Below, one piece after another: positions 33,819 to 42,674 of a stretch of DNA of 57,032 nucleotides. Below the pieces are notes generated by a model that worked only from the letters and a program-made list of their open reading frames with translations, had not been told where the DNA came from and did no database searches. The stretch covers positions 1 to 57,032 of the forward strand of contig JASLNU010000117.1 of assembly GCA_030745835.1 (NCBI GenBank). The letters are read 5' to 3'. Position 1 is the stretch's first letter, and every line of letters begins with the position of its first letter. The DNA is from GCA-2687515 sp002687515. Its GTDB lineage: Bacteria > Pseudomonadota > Alphaproteobacteria > Rhodospirillales > UBA2165. Both the position numbers and the translations under genes were made by a program.

Positions 33819-35132
33819 TCACCGCCGCGTTAATACATCGGCATCGAGGCGGCCCATCCTTTGCAGAAGGGTGTAGACCGCGATGGCGACATCGGTTTCG
33901 GCCGATGACGCGGCGCTGTTGGCGTCGATCAGCTTGGTTTCGGCGTCCAGGATATCGTTGAGGGTGCGGTTCCCCAATTGCCGCTCGCGGCGCGCCAATT
34001 CCAGGAATTCGGCGGCAAGGTTCGCCTGATTGCGGTCAAATTCAAGCTTTTCCCGCGCCGTTTCCAACTGATCCCAGGAATCGCGGACATCCTGTTCCAG
34101 TTGGTCACGGGTATCGCTGACCCGGCGCTCGCCGGCGGTGGCCGTGCCCTTCGCCGCCTTCAGGGTATTGATCGCCGTGAAGCCGAGATTAAAGGGGAAG
34201 CTCATCTCGACCTTGCCAAGAAGCTCCTGCTGATTGCCGACGGTGCCGCCCGCGTCCTTTTTCACCTTGGCTTCACCGACCATATTGACGGTCGGAAAAA
34301 AGCCCGAAGCGCGCGCCGAATTTGCCGTTTCCCAGTTGACGCGGGCGCCGGTCGCGGCGGATTTCAGGGCCGGGCTTTCGCGCAACGCGATATTGATCGC
34401 TTCAATTAGGCTGGGCGGGAGCAAGTCGAGCGGCAGCGCAGGTTTCTCCAGCAAGGTCGGATCCTTCACCCCGATTTGAAACACGCGCCGGTATGCGTTG
34501 CGCGCCAGCTTAAGTTCTCCCGACGCGCCGACCCGCTTGGACTGGGCGCCGGCCAGTTGCTGTTTCGAATCCAGAACATCCGTCGAAAGCCCGGCGCCGC
34601 GTTCCACCAAGGCATCCTCGATCTCGGCCTGGCGCTTGATATTTGCTTCCGACTGTCGCGCGAACATCAATATTTCCGCGGTGCGCCGAACGTTCAGGAA
34701 AGCCGTGGCCGCCAACAATAGTATTTCCTGCTTTTGTGCCTCCAAGGCAAAGCGCGTCGCGCTTTGGCTAAGCTGGCTTGCCCGGACGGTTGCGTTGGTG
34801 GCGCCGAAATCCCACAACAGTTGGGTTAGGGACACGTCCGCTTCACGCGTCATTATATCGGTGTCACCCGATCCCTCCGGCTTATTTTGCGCCTCGAAAC
34901 CGTAATGGGCAGTGACGTTCAGTTGCGGGAACCATGCGCCCTTGGTCGATTTGACGGTCTGGCTCGCGGCTTCCAGATCGGCCTGGCTCGCCTTGATCAA
35001 ATTGTGGGTTTCGAGAAGTTCGGGAATTAATTCGCCCAAGCTTTGCGCATGGGCAGGAGCAATCAGCAAGAGTGCCACAAGCAATGGCGCAACCCAACAC
35101 ACGGCACGCTCAATTCGCATCCGGAATATCAT
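33819..35132 (-). CDS. tolC: TolC-family outer-membrane efflux/secretion channel
   Basis: This protein of about 437 residues has a signal peptide (hydrophobic VAPLLVALLLIAPAHA, cleaved before QSLGEL). Two TolC repeats follow, each a beta hairpin plus long helices; YGFEAQNKPEG and RASGFFPTVNMVGEAKV are the two strand regions. The conserved C-terminal NRTLNDILDAETKLIDANS completes it. It forms the outer-membrane exit of the type I system encoded downstream. The start is uncertain: candidates are 35165, 35132 and 35120; 35132 gives a normal signal peptide. It is the first gene of the four-gene operon. Confidence 0.92.
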   Translation of the reverse strand: MIFRMRIERAVCWVAPLLVALLLIAPAHAQSLGELIPELLETHNLIKASQADLEAASQTVKSTKGAWFPQLNVTAHYGFEAQNKPEGSGDTDIMTREADVSLTQLLWDFGATNATVRASQLSQSATRFALEAQKQEILLLAATAFLNVRRTAEILMFARQSEANIKRQAEIEDALVERGAGLSTDVLDSKQQLAGAQSKRVGASGELKLARNAYRRVFQIGVKDPTLLEKPALPLDLLPPSLIEAINIALRESPALKSAATGARVNWETANSARASGFFPTVNMVGEAKVKKDAGGTVGNQQELLGKVEMSFPFNLGFTAINTLKAAKGTATAGERRVSDTRDQLEQDVRDSWDQLETAREKLEFDRNQANLAAEFLELARRERQLGNRTLNDILDAETKLIDANSAASSAETDVAIAVYTLLQRMGRLDADVLTRR

Positions 35133-35180
35133 CTTTCGATTTGGACCTAATTTTCTAGACACCATGCTTATCCAGCGCAA

Positions 35181-35194
35181 ACTCTACATAGAGT
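35181..35194. promoter_or_regulatory. Palindrome ACTCTA-CA-TAGAGT upstream of the secretion operon
   Basis: A 14-bp inverted repeat with 6-bp arms, ACTCTACATAGAGT, lies 16-62 bp before the possible tolC starts. It could be an operator or a leader hairpin. No known motif is recognised. Confidence 0.35.
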
Positions 35195-35579
35195 ATGTTA
35201 ACGGCTGAATAACACAAAATATTCCCGACGGACATGTGTTAATCGATTCGTTATTCGATATCATAACTTTTATAGCAATTCAATGATATGGATTTTGTTG
35301 TTGCTTTCGATTCAAATTATCGACGCAAGTACTAGCTCAATCAATACGGCAACAATTAACCGTCATTTCGTTTTGCCTGAAGCGCCGATGTCGAATTGAA
35401 TGACGTGCACGAAATGACCTCGCGTCCGGATTTCCGGCTGGCGTGGTGGGTCGCCGGTGCCCTGGTAAAATCAAGCCAAGCGCGCCTCGGCGCAGGCCAA
35501 TCCGGGTTCATGGCGAGGCCGCCCAAATCCTAATGCAATTTGATCGAAAGTCTTCGCAACTTATTGAAATAATTCCATT
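35195..35579. other. AT-rich divergent-free spacer upstream of tolC, no gene
   Basis: About 385 bp between tolC and the 3' end of the MFS gene (both on the minus strand) hold no supported gene. The first half (35195-35400) is markedly AT-rich and likely contains the secretion-operon promoter, but no clear -35/-10 pair stands out. A frame at 35443-35670 has no protein-like features. Confidence 0.5.
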
Positions 35580-36725
35580 TTATAAATTCGAATTTCGATT
35601 CCTATCGACGAGGATCAAAACCGCAGCGAGAAGGCTGCCCGCCGCCGCAACGGCGGACATGGCGAAATAGGCGCGGCCGCCAAGGAGATCGTAAAGCATC
35701 CCTGAAAAAAAGGCGGCAAAGCCCATCGCGAGGCCGGCGACGGCGGCCGAATATATGCTTTGTGCGCTTGCCGAATATCGCGGCTCGATGGTTTGCGAGA
35801 TAAAATGCATGGCGCCGAGATGGGTGGCGCCGAAGGTAAATGCATGCAGGCCCTGCAAGATTATGATGAAAACCAGGTCATCGGTTATTCCCGTGAACCC
35901 CCACCGAATTGTTCCGCAAATGCCACCCAATAAAATCAGCCGGACGGCGCCGAAGCGGCGCAATAAATATGCGCCGAGCGCGAACAGGATGATTTCCGCG
36001 ACAACGCCTTCGGCCCAGAACAGTCCGATGACGCCGTCCGCATATCCCGCCTGGCGCCAATGGATGGTGCCGAATCCGTACAAGACGGCGTGGCTCGCCT
36101 GGATCAGGCCGGCGGAAAGCAGAAAAACCATGAACCGCCGGTTGCGGATGACCGGCCAAAGCGCCAGACGGCGTGGTTCTGATTTTGGCGCCTTGTAATT
36201 TGGCAGTGACAGGCAGGCGAGAAAAGTGACCAGCGCCGCCAGCAACGCGGCGCTGAAGATTAAATCCGCATCGCGCCCGGTCAGCAGCCAGCCGAGGCTG
36301 GTGGAAGTTGCGATAAAGGCGATCGAGCCCCACAAGCGGATGCGCCCGTAATCCAATTTGGCCTGGTTGACGCCAAGCATCGTCAGGCTTTCCGCCAGCG
36401 GTTGGGTGGCCGACCATAGCGAGAAGTAAACCAGCGTGACGATGAGAATTGCCCAGAACCCGTCGGCAAACCGGAAAAAAGCGAAGGCGGCGGCGGCCAA
36501 ACCGGAAAGCCACCACATGAGACGATTTCTTTCGCCGCCGCGGTCGGCCACTTGCGCGATGATCGGGTTGGTCAGAACCCGGATACCGGTGGCGGCGGCG
36601 ATCAGAAAGCCGATCTCCGACGCGCTCAATCCCCGCTCCGACAGCCAAACCGGCCAAAACGGCAGGAGGATGCCGACACCACCGAAATAAGCGGCGTAGT
36701 AAATGGAAAGCCTTAGGGCCGGCAT
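35580..36725 (-). CDS. MFS transporter, HcaT/3-phenylpropionate-type
   Basis: This 381-residue protein has about twelve spans and the MFS_1_like pattern of HcaT: RLSIYYAAYFGGVGILLPFWPVWL at the start, then GIRVLTNPIIAQVADR and YGRIRLWGSIAF. The second half has FISQTIEPRYSASAQSIY. Members of this group take up phenylpropionate or related acids, or nucleosides. It lies 31 bp after the gamma-glutamyltransferase gene on the same strand, so they probably form an operon; a link between a peptidase and an acid transporter is plausible but unproven. Confidence 0.85.
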   Translation of the reverse strand: MPALRLSIYYAAYFGGVGILLPFWPVWLSERGLSASEIGFLIAAATGIRVLTNPIIAQVADRGGERNRLMWWLSGLAAAAFAFFRFADGFWAILIVTLVYFSLWSATQPLAESLTMLGVNQAKLDYGRIRLWGSIAFIATSTSLGWLLTGRDADLIFSAALLAALVTFLACLSLPNYKAPKSEPRRLALWPVIRNRRFMVFLLSAGLIQASHAVLYGFGTIHWRQAGYADGVIGLFWAEGVVAEIILFALGAYLLRRFGAVRLILLGGICGTIRWGFTGITDDLVFIIILQGLHAFTFGATHLGAMHFISQTIEPRYSASAQSIYSAAVAGLAMGFAAFFSGMLYDLLGGRAYFAMSAVAAAGSLLAAVLILVDRNRNSNL

Positions 36726-36756
36726 GGCTTAGTCCCAACCGGTGTGCAACTTGGTA

Positions 36757-38355
36757 TTAATAGCCGATGGCCATGCCGTCCTTGCGCGGTTCCGAGGCGC
36801 CGCGCAGGACGCCTTCTTGCCAATCGATCCAGATGGCTTGGGCGCCGCCGATGGGCCGGTTCGGGAGATAGGTCTTGTGCCCCAATTTTTCGAGACCGGC
36901 GCGCGCATCTTCGGGAAGTCCGCTTTCCACCTGCACCTGTTGTTCGGGATCATCGACATCGGGAAATACGCGGGTCAGGTCCACCGCTTCCTGCAGGTCC
37001 ATCTCCCAGTCCAACAGGTTGGTCAGCAGATGCGCGTGTCCGCAAGCCTGATATTGGCCGCCCATCACGCCGAACGGCATTTGTGCGCGGCCGTCCTTGA
37101 CCAGCATGCCCGGTATGATCGTGTGCAGCGGCCGCTTGTTCGGCTCGATGCAATTGGCATGGCCGGGCTCGATGACGAAACCTTGCCCCCGGTTCTGCAG
37201 AATGATGCCGCTTTCCGGCGCCACCAGCCCCGATCCGAACGGAAAAAACAGGGTGTTGATGAAACTGACGGCATTGCGGTCCTTGTCGACCACTGTCAGG
37301 TAGACGGTATCTTCATGGCGCGGAAGATTGGACGCCGGCAGATCGGGCAATCTTTTGCCGGGATCGATGCGCGCCCGTTCCGCATCGGCATGTTCGGCGG
37401 ACAGCCATGCCGCCACCGGAATCTCCGAGAAATCGGGATCGCCGAGGGCGGCGCCGCGGTCGCGGTAGGCGAGGCGGGCGGCTTCGATTTCCAGATGAAG
37501 ACGCTCGGCGGAAACCGGATCGAGCGATCCCAGATCGAAACCCGAAAGGATATTCAGCATTTCGAGGGCGACAATCCCCTGGCCGTTGGGCGGGCATTCG
37601 TAAACCTCGTAGCCGCGATAGCCAGTCTTTATCGGGGTTACGTATTCGCCATGGGCGCCGGCGAAATCATCCAGGCTGTGCAGCCCGCCCTTGGACTTGA
37701 GGAAATTCACCATGTCGGCGGCGATGGCGCCTTCGTAGAAGCCGGCGCGGCCATTAGCGGCGATGGTTTCCAGCGATTTCGCCAGCAGCGGCAGCTTGAC
37801 CAGCGATCCCAGCGCCGGCGCCTGGCCATTTTTCAAATAATACTTGGCGGCCGTCGGATCCTGGGCCAGCACCAGCACCGCCAATTCCCAATCACTTTGC
37901 GTGCGGTGGCCGATCGGGAAGCCATCGCGGGCGAGGCGGATCGCCGGCTGCAATATCCGGTCCAGCGCCATGCTGCCATGGTCGGCCAGAAGCCGGCACC
38001 AGGCGTCGACGGCGCCGGGTATGGTCACCGCGTGCGGCGATTGCCGTTCGATCCGCTCGATGCCATTCTCGAGGTACCATTCGGCGGCAGCTGCGGCCGG
38101 CGCGCGGCCCGAGCCATTGAACGCGACGACGCCTTCGCCCTTCGGTGAATAAAGGCAAAAGCAGTCGCCGCCGATGCCCGTCGATTGCGGCTCGACCACG
38201 CACTGCACGGCGACGGCGGCAACCGCCGCATCCATTGCGTTGCCGCCCGATCGCAGGATTTCGATGGCGGTGATCGAGGACAAGGGCTGCGACGTGGCCG
38301 CCATGCCGTTGGTTGTGAAAACGGTGGAACGTCCGGGTTGGTCGAGTGGGCGCAT
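36757..38355 (-). CDS. Gamma-glutamyltransferase family protein
   Basis: This 532-residue protein is an Ntn-hydrolase precursor that cleaves itself before a Thr. The nucleophile Thr is residue 350, in RHEDTVYLTVVDK, and the conserved downstream AVSFINTLFFPFGSGL follows. The large-subunit half opens ATSQPLSSITAIEILRSGGNAMDAAVAA. No signal peptide is seen, so it is probably cytoplasmic, unlike the periplasmic glutathione enzyme. Such cytoplasmic members are often gamma-glutamyl or amide hydrolases in catabolic pathways. It is upstream of the HcaT-like transporter and divergent from the SDR gene. Confidence 0.9.
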   Translation of the reverse strand: MRPLDQPGRSTVFTTNGMAATSQPLSSITAIEILRSGGNAMDAAVAAVAVQCVVEPQSTGIGGDCFCLYSPKGEGVVAFNGSGRAPAAAAAEWYLENGIERIERQSPHAVTIPGAVDAWCRLLADHGSMALDRILQPAIRLARDGFPIGHRTQSDWELAVLVLAQDPTAAKYYLKNGQAPALGSLVKLPLLAKSLETIAANGRAGFYEGAIAADMVNFLKSKGGLHSLDDFAGAHGEYVTPIKTGYRGYEVYECPPNGQGIVALEMLNILSGFDLGSLDPVSAERLHLEIEAARLAYRDRGAALGDPDFSEIPVAAWLSAEHADAERARIDPGKRLPDLPASNLPRHEDTVYLTVVDKDRNAVSFINTLFFPFGSGLVAPESGIILQNRGQGFVIEPGHANCIEPNKRPLHTIIPGMLVKDGRAQMPFGVMGGQYQACGHAHLLTNLLDWEMDLQEAVDLTRVFPDVDDPEQQVQVESGLPEDARAGLEKLGHKTYLPNRPIGGAQAIWIDWQEGVLRGASEPRKDGMAIGY

Positions 38356-38473
38356 GGGTTATCCTCTTTCACCGGGTCGTGAAATTGTTTTTGTGTAGCC
38401 GGTGCATGAATTTTATACAGAGGCAGGTTAGGTGCGTCACGCATTGGCGCGCCATATTAAGAGGGACGGTGCA

Positions 38474-39259
38474 ATGGATTTAGGGATCGAGGGAAAGAAA
38501 GCGCTGGTGCTGGGCGCATCGCAAGGCTTGGGCGCCGCCATCGCGCGGGCACTGGCGCGCGAAGGATGCGATCTGGTTGTCGGCGCGCGCAACGAAAAAT
38601 CGCTGTCTGAGCTGACGCGGGAGCTGGCGGCGACGCACGGCGTCTCGGCCGAACCCTACGCGGTGGACCTAACCGACGCCAAGGCGGTGGAAACCCTGTG
38701 CGGCGACCTGGTATCCGAAATCCGGCCCGATATCCTGCTCAACAATTCCGGCGGTCCGCCGCCGAGCGGCGCCATCGGCGTCCCGCTGGACGTATGGCAA
38801 CGGTCTTTTCAAAGCCTGTTTCTAAGCACTGTCCGGATCAGCGAAACTTCGGTCGCGATCATGCGCGAACGCGGCTGGGGACGGATCCTGACCATCGCTT
38901 CATCGGGCGTGCAGCAGCCGATCCCGAACCTGGCGGTATCCAATTCGCTGCGCTCTTCGGTTATCGGATTTTCCAAGTCGCTATCCAATGAGGTGGCCGC
39001 TGACGGCGTTACCGTCAATGTCATCCTGCCGGGCAGGATCGCCACCGATCGCATGGCCGTCATTGACGCCAACAATGCGCAAAGGCTGGGGATTTCGGAA
39101 GCCGAGGCGCGCGCCGCCTCGATCAAGAACATTCCCGCCGGGCGTTTCGGCGCGCCCGAAGAATTCGCCGAGGTCGCGGCCTTCCTCTTAAGCGCGCCCG
39201 CCAGCTACGTTACCGGAAGCGTCATACGTGTCGACGGCGGCGCCACCAAGGGAATATGA
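38474..39259 (+). CDS. SDR-family protein without the Tyr-x3-Lys motif
   Basis: This 261-residue short-chain dehydrogenase-like protein has the cofactor loop LVLGASQGLGAAIARAL (about residue 12), an NNSGG segment in ILLNNSGGPPPS and a Ser at ILTIASSGVQQPIPN (about residue 140). Where Tyr-x3-Lys belongs the sequence reads LAVSNSLRSSVIGF, so the catalytic Tyr and Lys are absent. Members of this subgroup annotated as 3-oxoacyl-ACP reductases share LVLSNALR-type sequences, as I recall. It is therefore probably a real but mechanistically atypical SDR. The ATG at 38474 has GAGGGA upstream and fits the fold; the Met at 38432 is too early. Confidence 0.87.
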   Translation: MDLGIEGKKALVLGASQGLGAAIARALAREGCDLVVGARNEKSLSELTRELAATHGVSAEPYAVDLTDAKAVETLCGDLVSEIRPDILLNNSGGPPPSGAIGVPLDVWQRSFQSLFLSTVRISETSVAIMRERGWGRILTIASSGVQQPIPNLAVSNSLRSSVIGFSKSLSNEVAADGVTVNVILPGRIATDRMAVIDANNAQRLGISEAEARAASIKNIPAGRFGAPEEFAEVAAFLLSAPASYVTGSVIRVDGGATKGI

Positions 39260-39341
39260 GGCTGGGTGAAAATAAAAATACGCGCCGCCACGGCGCAACT
39301 TCGTCTAATATATCGGGTGCATGGTAAGAAGTGATTTCGCG

Positions 39342-42300
39342 ATGAAATGTTCGAAATGCCAGTCAGACAATCCGGCGGCAAATAAGTTTTGCGGCAATTG
39401 CGGCACAAAGTTGCCGGAAGGCTGTCCCCAATGCGGCGCCGAAAATCCGGACGGCAATAAATTCTGCGGTCAATGCGGGACACCGCTAAATGCCGGCTCG
39501 GTGAAAGCGCCGGCAATGGAAACGGTCACCAGCGACGCGCCGCCAGCGGCGCCCGAGCAGGAAGCCGAGCGCCGGCACCTTACCGTGATGTTCTGCGACC
39601 TGGCCGGCTCGACCGCGCTTTCAGAACAGCTTGATCCCGAGGATTTGAAGGATGTCATTGGGGTGTTCCAAGAGCTTTGCGCCCGGGAAATTAAAACCTA
39701 TGGCGGTTATATCGCGCGCTATATGGGCGATGGTATTCTGGTTTATTTCGGATATCCGACAGCGCACGAGGACGATCCGGAAAGGTCGGTCCGCGCCGGG
39801 CTCAACATCGTTACCGGCGTCACCGGCCTGGAGCCAAGGCCGGGATTGGAACTCCAGGTTAGGGTCGGCATCGCCACCGGAAGCGTTGTCGCCGGCGATA
39901 TTATCGGCGAGGGGGCATCCGAGGAACATGCCGTGCTTGGCGTTACCCCCAATCTGGCCGCCAGGCTGCAATCCCTGGCGCCGCCCAATGGCCTGGTCAT
40001 CAGCGACGCGACGCAGAGACTTTGCGCCGGCTTCTTCGAATTCGAGGATTTGGGCCGGCGTGAGCTCAAGGGCATAGCCGAGGCACAGCAGGCCTGGCGT
40101 GTCACCGGCGAAAGCGTTGCCGCGACAAGGTTCGAGGCCGCGTCCGGTCAACGACTTACGCCGCTGGTGGGCCGCTCAGAGGAGATTGCTCTTTTGCGAA
40201 ACCGCTGGCGGCAATCGGTCGCCGGCGAGGGCCAAATCGTCGTCATGTCGGGTGAAGCCGGCGTCGGTAAATCGCGCATCATAGAGGGTTTCAGGCAAGA
40301 TTTGCGCGCCGACGATCACGGTTATATTTATCTCGCCTGCTCTCCATTCCATGCCAATAGTTCGCTCCACCCGGTTGTTTCCTGCCTCGAACGGGTGCTT
40401 GGATACGATAACGACGATGACGCCGAGACGCGCGCCGCTAAGTTGGATAATTTCATCGATGATCTCGGATTAAATCCCGAGCAAATCACGCCTTTTTTGG
40501 GGCCTTTATTGTTCGAACCGGTGGACCCGCGCCATGCCGCGCCAGAGGGCAGCCCCGAGGAGCTTAAACGCAGCGTTTTCGAAGCATTATTGACGATGCT
40601 GCTGGCGCAAACCGAACGGCGCCCGCTGCTGATGATCGCCGAAGATATTCATTGGATCGATCCCAGCACCGAGGAATTCCTGGGCATCCTGATCGACCGG
40701 GCCCGCGCGCTGCGCCTGTTCCTGCTGATGGCGACGCGCCCGGACTACCGGCTGCCCTGGTCCGGCCAGCCGCACCTCACGACCTTGGCCTTGAACCGGC
40801 TCGGGCGCACCGACAGTGCCGATATGATCGCCAAGGTCACCGGCGGTAAAACGCTTCCCGCCGAAGTTATGGATCAAATCATCAGCAAAACCGACGGGGT
40901 GCCGCTGTTCGTAGAGGAATTGACCAAAACCGTGATCGAATCGGGTCTTGTTATCGAAGAAGGGGATGGCTTCAAATTAGACGGCCCGCTGCCGGCATTG
41001 GCGATCCCTGAATCGCTTCAGGATTCGCTGATGGCCAGGCTTGACCGCTTGTCGCCGGTCAAGGAAGTGGCGCAAATGGCTGCCGTGATCGGGCGCTCAT
41101 TCGACGAGGAATTGCTGGCCGCCATTGCATCTATGCCGGCCGATGAATTGCGCGACGCGCTTGCCACATTGGTTGACGTGGAGCTGATCTATCAACGCAG
41201 CCTGCCGCCGGCGGCAAGATATGAATTCAAGCATGCGATGGTCCAGGAGGTCGCTTATGAATCGCTATTGAAAAGCACCCGGCAGCGCTTCCACAAGGAG
41301 GTCGCCGGTGCGCTGGAAAAAGAATTTCCGGCGAAGGCCGCGGCAGAGCCCGAGATCATGGGCCATCATTTCACCGAAGCCGGCATCGCCGGCCTCGCAA
41401 TTCCCTATTGGCGCGAGGCGGCGGCGCGCGCCCTCAAAAGCTGGGCCAGCGCCGAAGCGGTCAATTACCTGGCCAAGGGCTTGGAGGTTCTCGATACCGT
41501 CGAGGCAAGCGCCGAGCGCGCCGCCGATGAAGTCGCGATGCTCATTGATTTGGTGTCCGGCCTGCGGATTCTCGACCGATATGACGAGGCGTTGAAGAAC
41601 CTGGATCGCGCTCAAAAAGTGGCCGAGGCGCATGAACAGATCGAAGAACTGTCGCTGATCCATTATTACCGTGGAAATATTTATTTTCCCATGGGCAACA
41701 TCGAAGGTTGTCTTGAGCAGCATCAGCGGGCCCGTGAATTGGCGCATCAGGCGAATTCACCGGAAAAGGAGGCGCGCGCCCTCTCGGGGCTTGGCGATGC
41801 CTATTATTTGCGCGGCCAGATGATTACCGCCAATAAAATGTTCGATGAATGTGTTTCAATAATCCGGGAAAACGAATTGGCGAATATCGAAGCGGTAAAT
41901 TTGTCCATGCGCGGACATACCGCTCTTTACATGGATCGGATCAAAGAGGGATTAAACGATTGCCTGGTGGCCGCCGAGCGTGCCGAGAATTCCGGAAACC
42001 GGCGTGCCGAGATGGTGGCGCGCGGCAGTTGCGCGGGAAAATTGCTATTCGACAGTCATGATCACGCCGGCGCCAAGGAACAATGTGAACGCGCCTTGGG
42101 CCTCGCCCGGCAACTGGGCGCGCGCCGGTTCGAACCTATCAATCAGGTCATATTGGCGAAGGTGGCGTTACTCGAAGGGGACCGGGCAAGGGCGGTTGAG
42201 ATTGCCGAGGAAGCGGTCCAGACCTGCCGTGAAACCGGATTTAATTTTGCCGGTCCAATGGCGCTGGGAGCCCTTGCGGTGGTAACCGATAAACCCCAGA

Positions 42301-42524
42301 TAAGAGACGCGGCCCTGGACGAAGGCAGGGAGGCTCTGAAGCAGGACTGTGTTAGTCACAATTATCTTTGGTTCTACCGGGATGCCCTGGACGCTGCCGC
42401 CGAAGCCGGGAATTGGGAGCAATTGGAGAAATTTGCAAAAGCCGCCGAGGATTATACGCGCGACGAACCGTTGCCATGGATGGACCGGATTATCCTCGCC
42501 GCGCGTGAGCGCGCACCGAAATAG
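39342..42524 (+). CDS. Zinc-ribbon class III cyclase / AAA ATPase / TPR signalling protein
   Basis: This 1060-residue protein has, in order: a double zinc ribbon (MKCSKCQ, then FCGNCG, CPQCG, FCGQCG; residues 1-47) and a class III adenylyl/guanylyl cyclase domain (about 80-265) with the metal Asp in VMFCDLAGST and GDGILVYFG. Next comes a large STAND/AAA-like ATPase (about 280-560; Walker A SGEAGVGKSR, Walker B-like LLMIAEDIHW), followed by a long C-terminal array of TPR-like helices. This is a common architecture in alphaproteobacteria, and probably couples a protein signal to cyclic nucleotide output. The Met at 39342 matches the family start; a Met at 39321 is possible. Confidence 0.9.
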   Translation: MKCSKCQSDNPAANKFCGNCGTKLPEGCPQCGAENPDGNKFCGQCGTPLNAGSVKAPAMETVTSDAPPAAPEQEAERRHLTVMFCDLAGSTALSEQLDPEDLKDVIGVFQELCAREIKTYGGYIARYMGDGILVYFGYPTAHEDDPERSVRAGLNIVTGVTGLEPRPGLELQVRVGIATGSVVAGDIIGEGASEEHAVLGVTPNLAARLQSLAPPNGLVISDATQRLCAGFFEFEDLGRRELKGIAEAQQAWRVTGESVAATRFEAASGQRLTPLVGRSEEIALLRNRWRQSVAGEGQIVVMSGEAGVGKSRIIEGFRQDLRADDHGYIYLACSPFHANSSLHPVVSCLERVLGYDNDDDAETRAAKLDNFIDDLGLNPEQITPFLGPLLFEPVDPRHAAPEGSPEELKRSVFEALLTMLLAQTERRPLLMIAEDIHWIDPSTEEFLGILIDRARALRLFLLMATRPDYRLPWSGQPHLTTLALNRLGRTDSADMIAKVTGGKTLPAEVMDQIISKTDGVPLFVEELTKTVIESGLVIEEGDGFKLDGPLPALAIPESLQDSLMARLDRLSPVKEVAQMAAVIGRSFDEELLAAIASMPADELRDALATLVDVELIYQRSLPPAARYEFKHAMVQEVAYESLLKSTRQRFHKEVAGALEKEFPAKAAAEPEIMGHHFTEAGIAGLAIPYWREAAARALKSWASAEAVNYLAKGLEVLDTVEASAERAADEVAMLIDLVSGLRILDRYDEALKNLDRAQKVAEAHEQIEELSLIHYYRGNIYFPMGNIEGCLEQHQRARELAHQANSPEKEARALSGLGDAYYLRGQMITANKMFDECVSIIRENELANIEAVNLSMRGHTALYMDRIKEGLNDCLVAAERAENSGNRRAEMVARGSCAGKLLFDSHDHAGAKEQCERALGLARQLGARRFEPINQVILAKVALLEGDRARAVEIAEEAVQTCRETGFNFAGPMALGALAVVTDKPQIRDAALDEGREALKQDCVSHNYLWFYRDALDAAAEAGNWEQLEKFAKAAEDYTRDEPLPWMDRIILAARERAPK

Positions 42525-42635
42525 TAACAACAAATGTAGGTAAATAAATTGACTGTTTCTAAATTTTGATTTGATATTCATATCTGTTGGCCACGGATTT
42601 CTACAAAGCGATCGAAAACGCTCTGAGGGAAGATA

Positions 42636-42674
42636 ATGAACAGCGACAATGACAAGTTGAAACGGCGCGCATGA
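42636..42674 (+). CDS. Possible 12-residue leader peptide coupled to the DUF2336 gene
   Basis: An ORF of 12 codons (MNSDNDKLKRRA) begins 6 bp after GAGGGA (42625-42630). Its TGA stop overlaps the ATG of the following gene in ATGA. The downstream gene lacks a good ribosome site of its own, so translation may need this small ORF. No ribosome-stalling motif is evident. Confidence 0.35.
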   Translation: MNSDNDKLKRRA

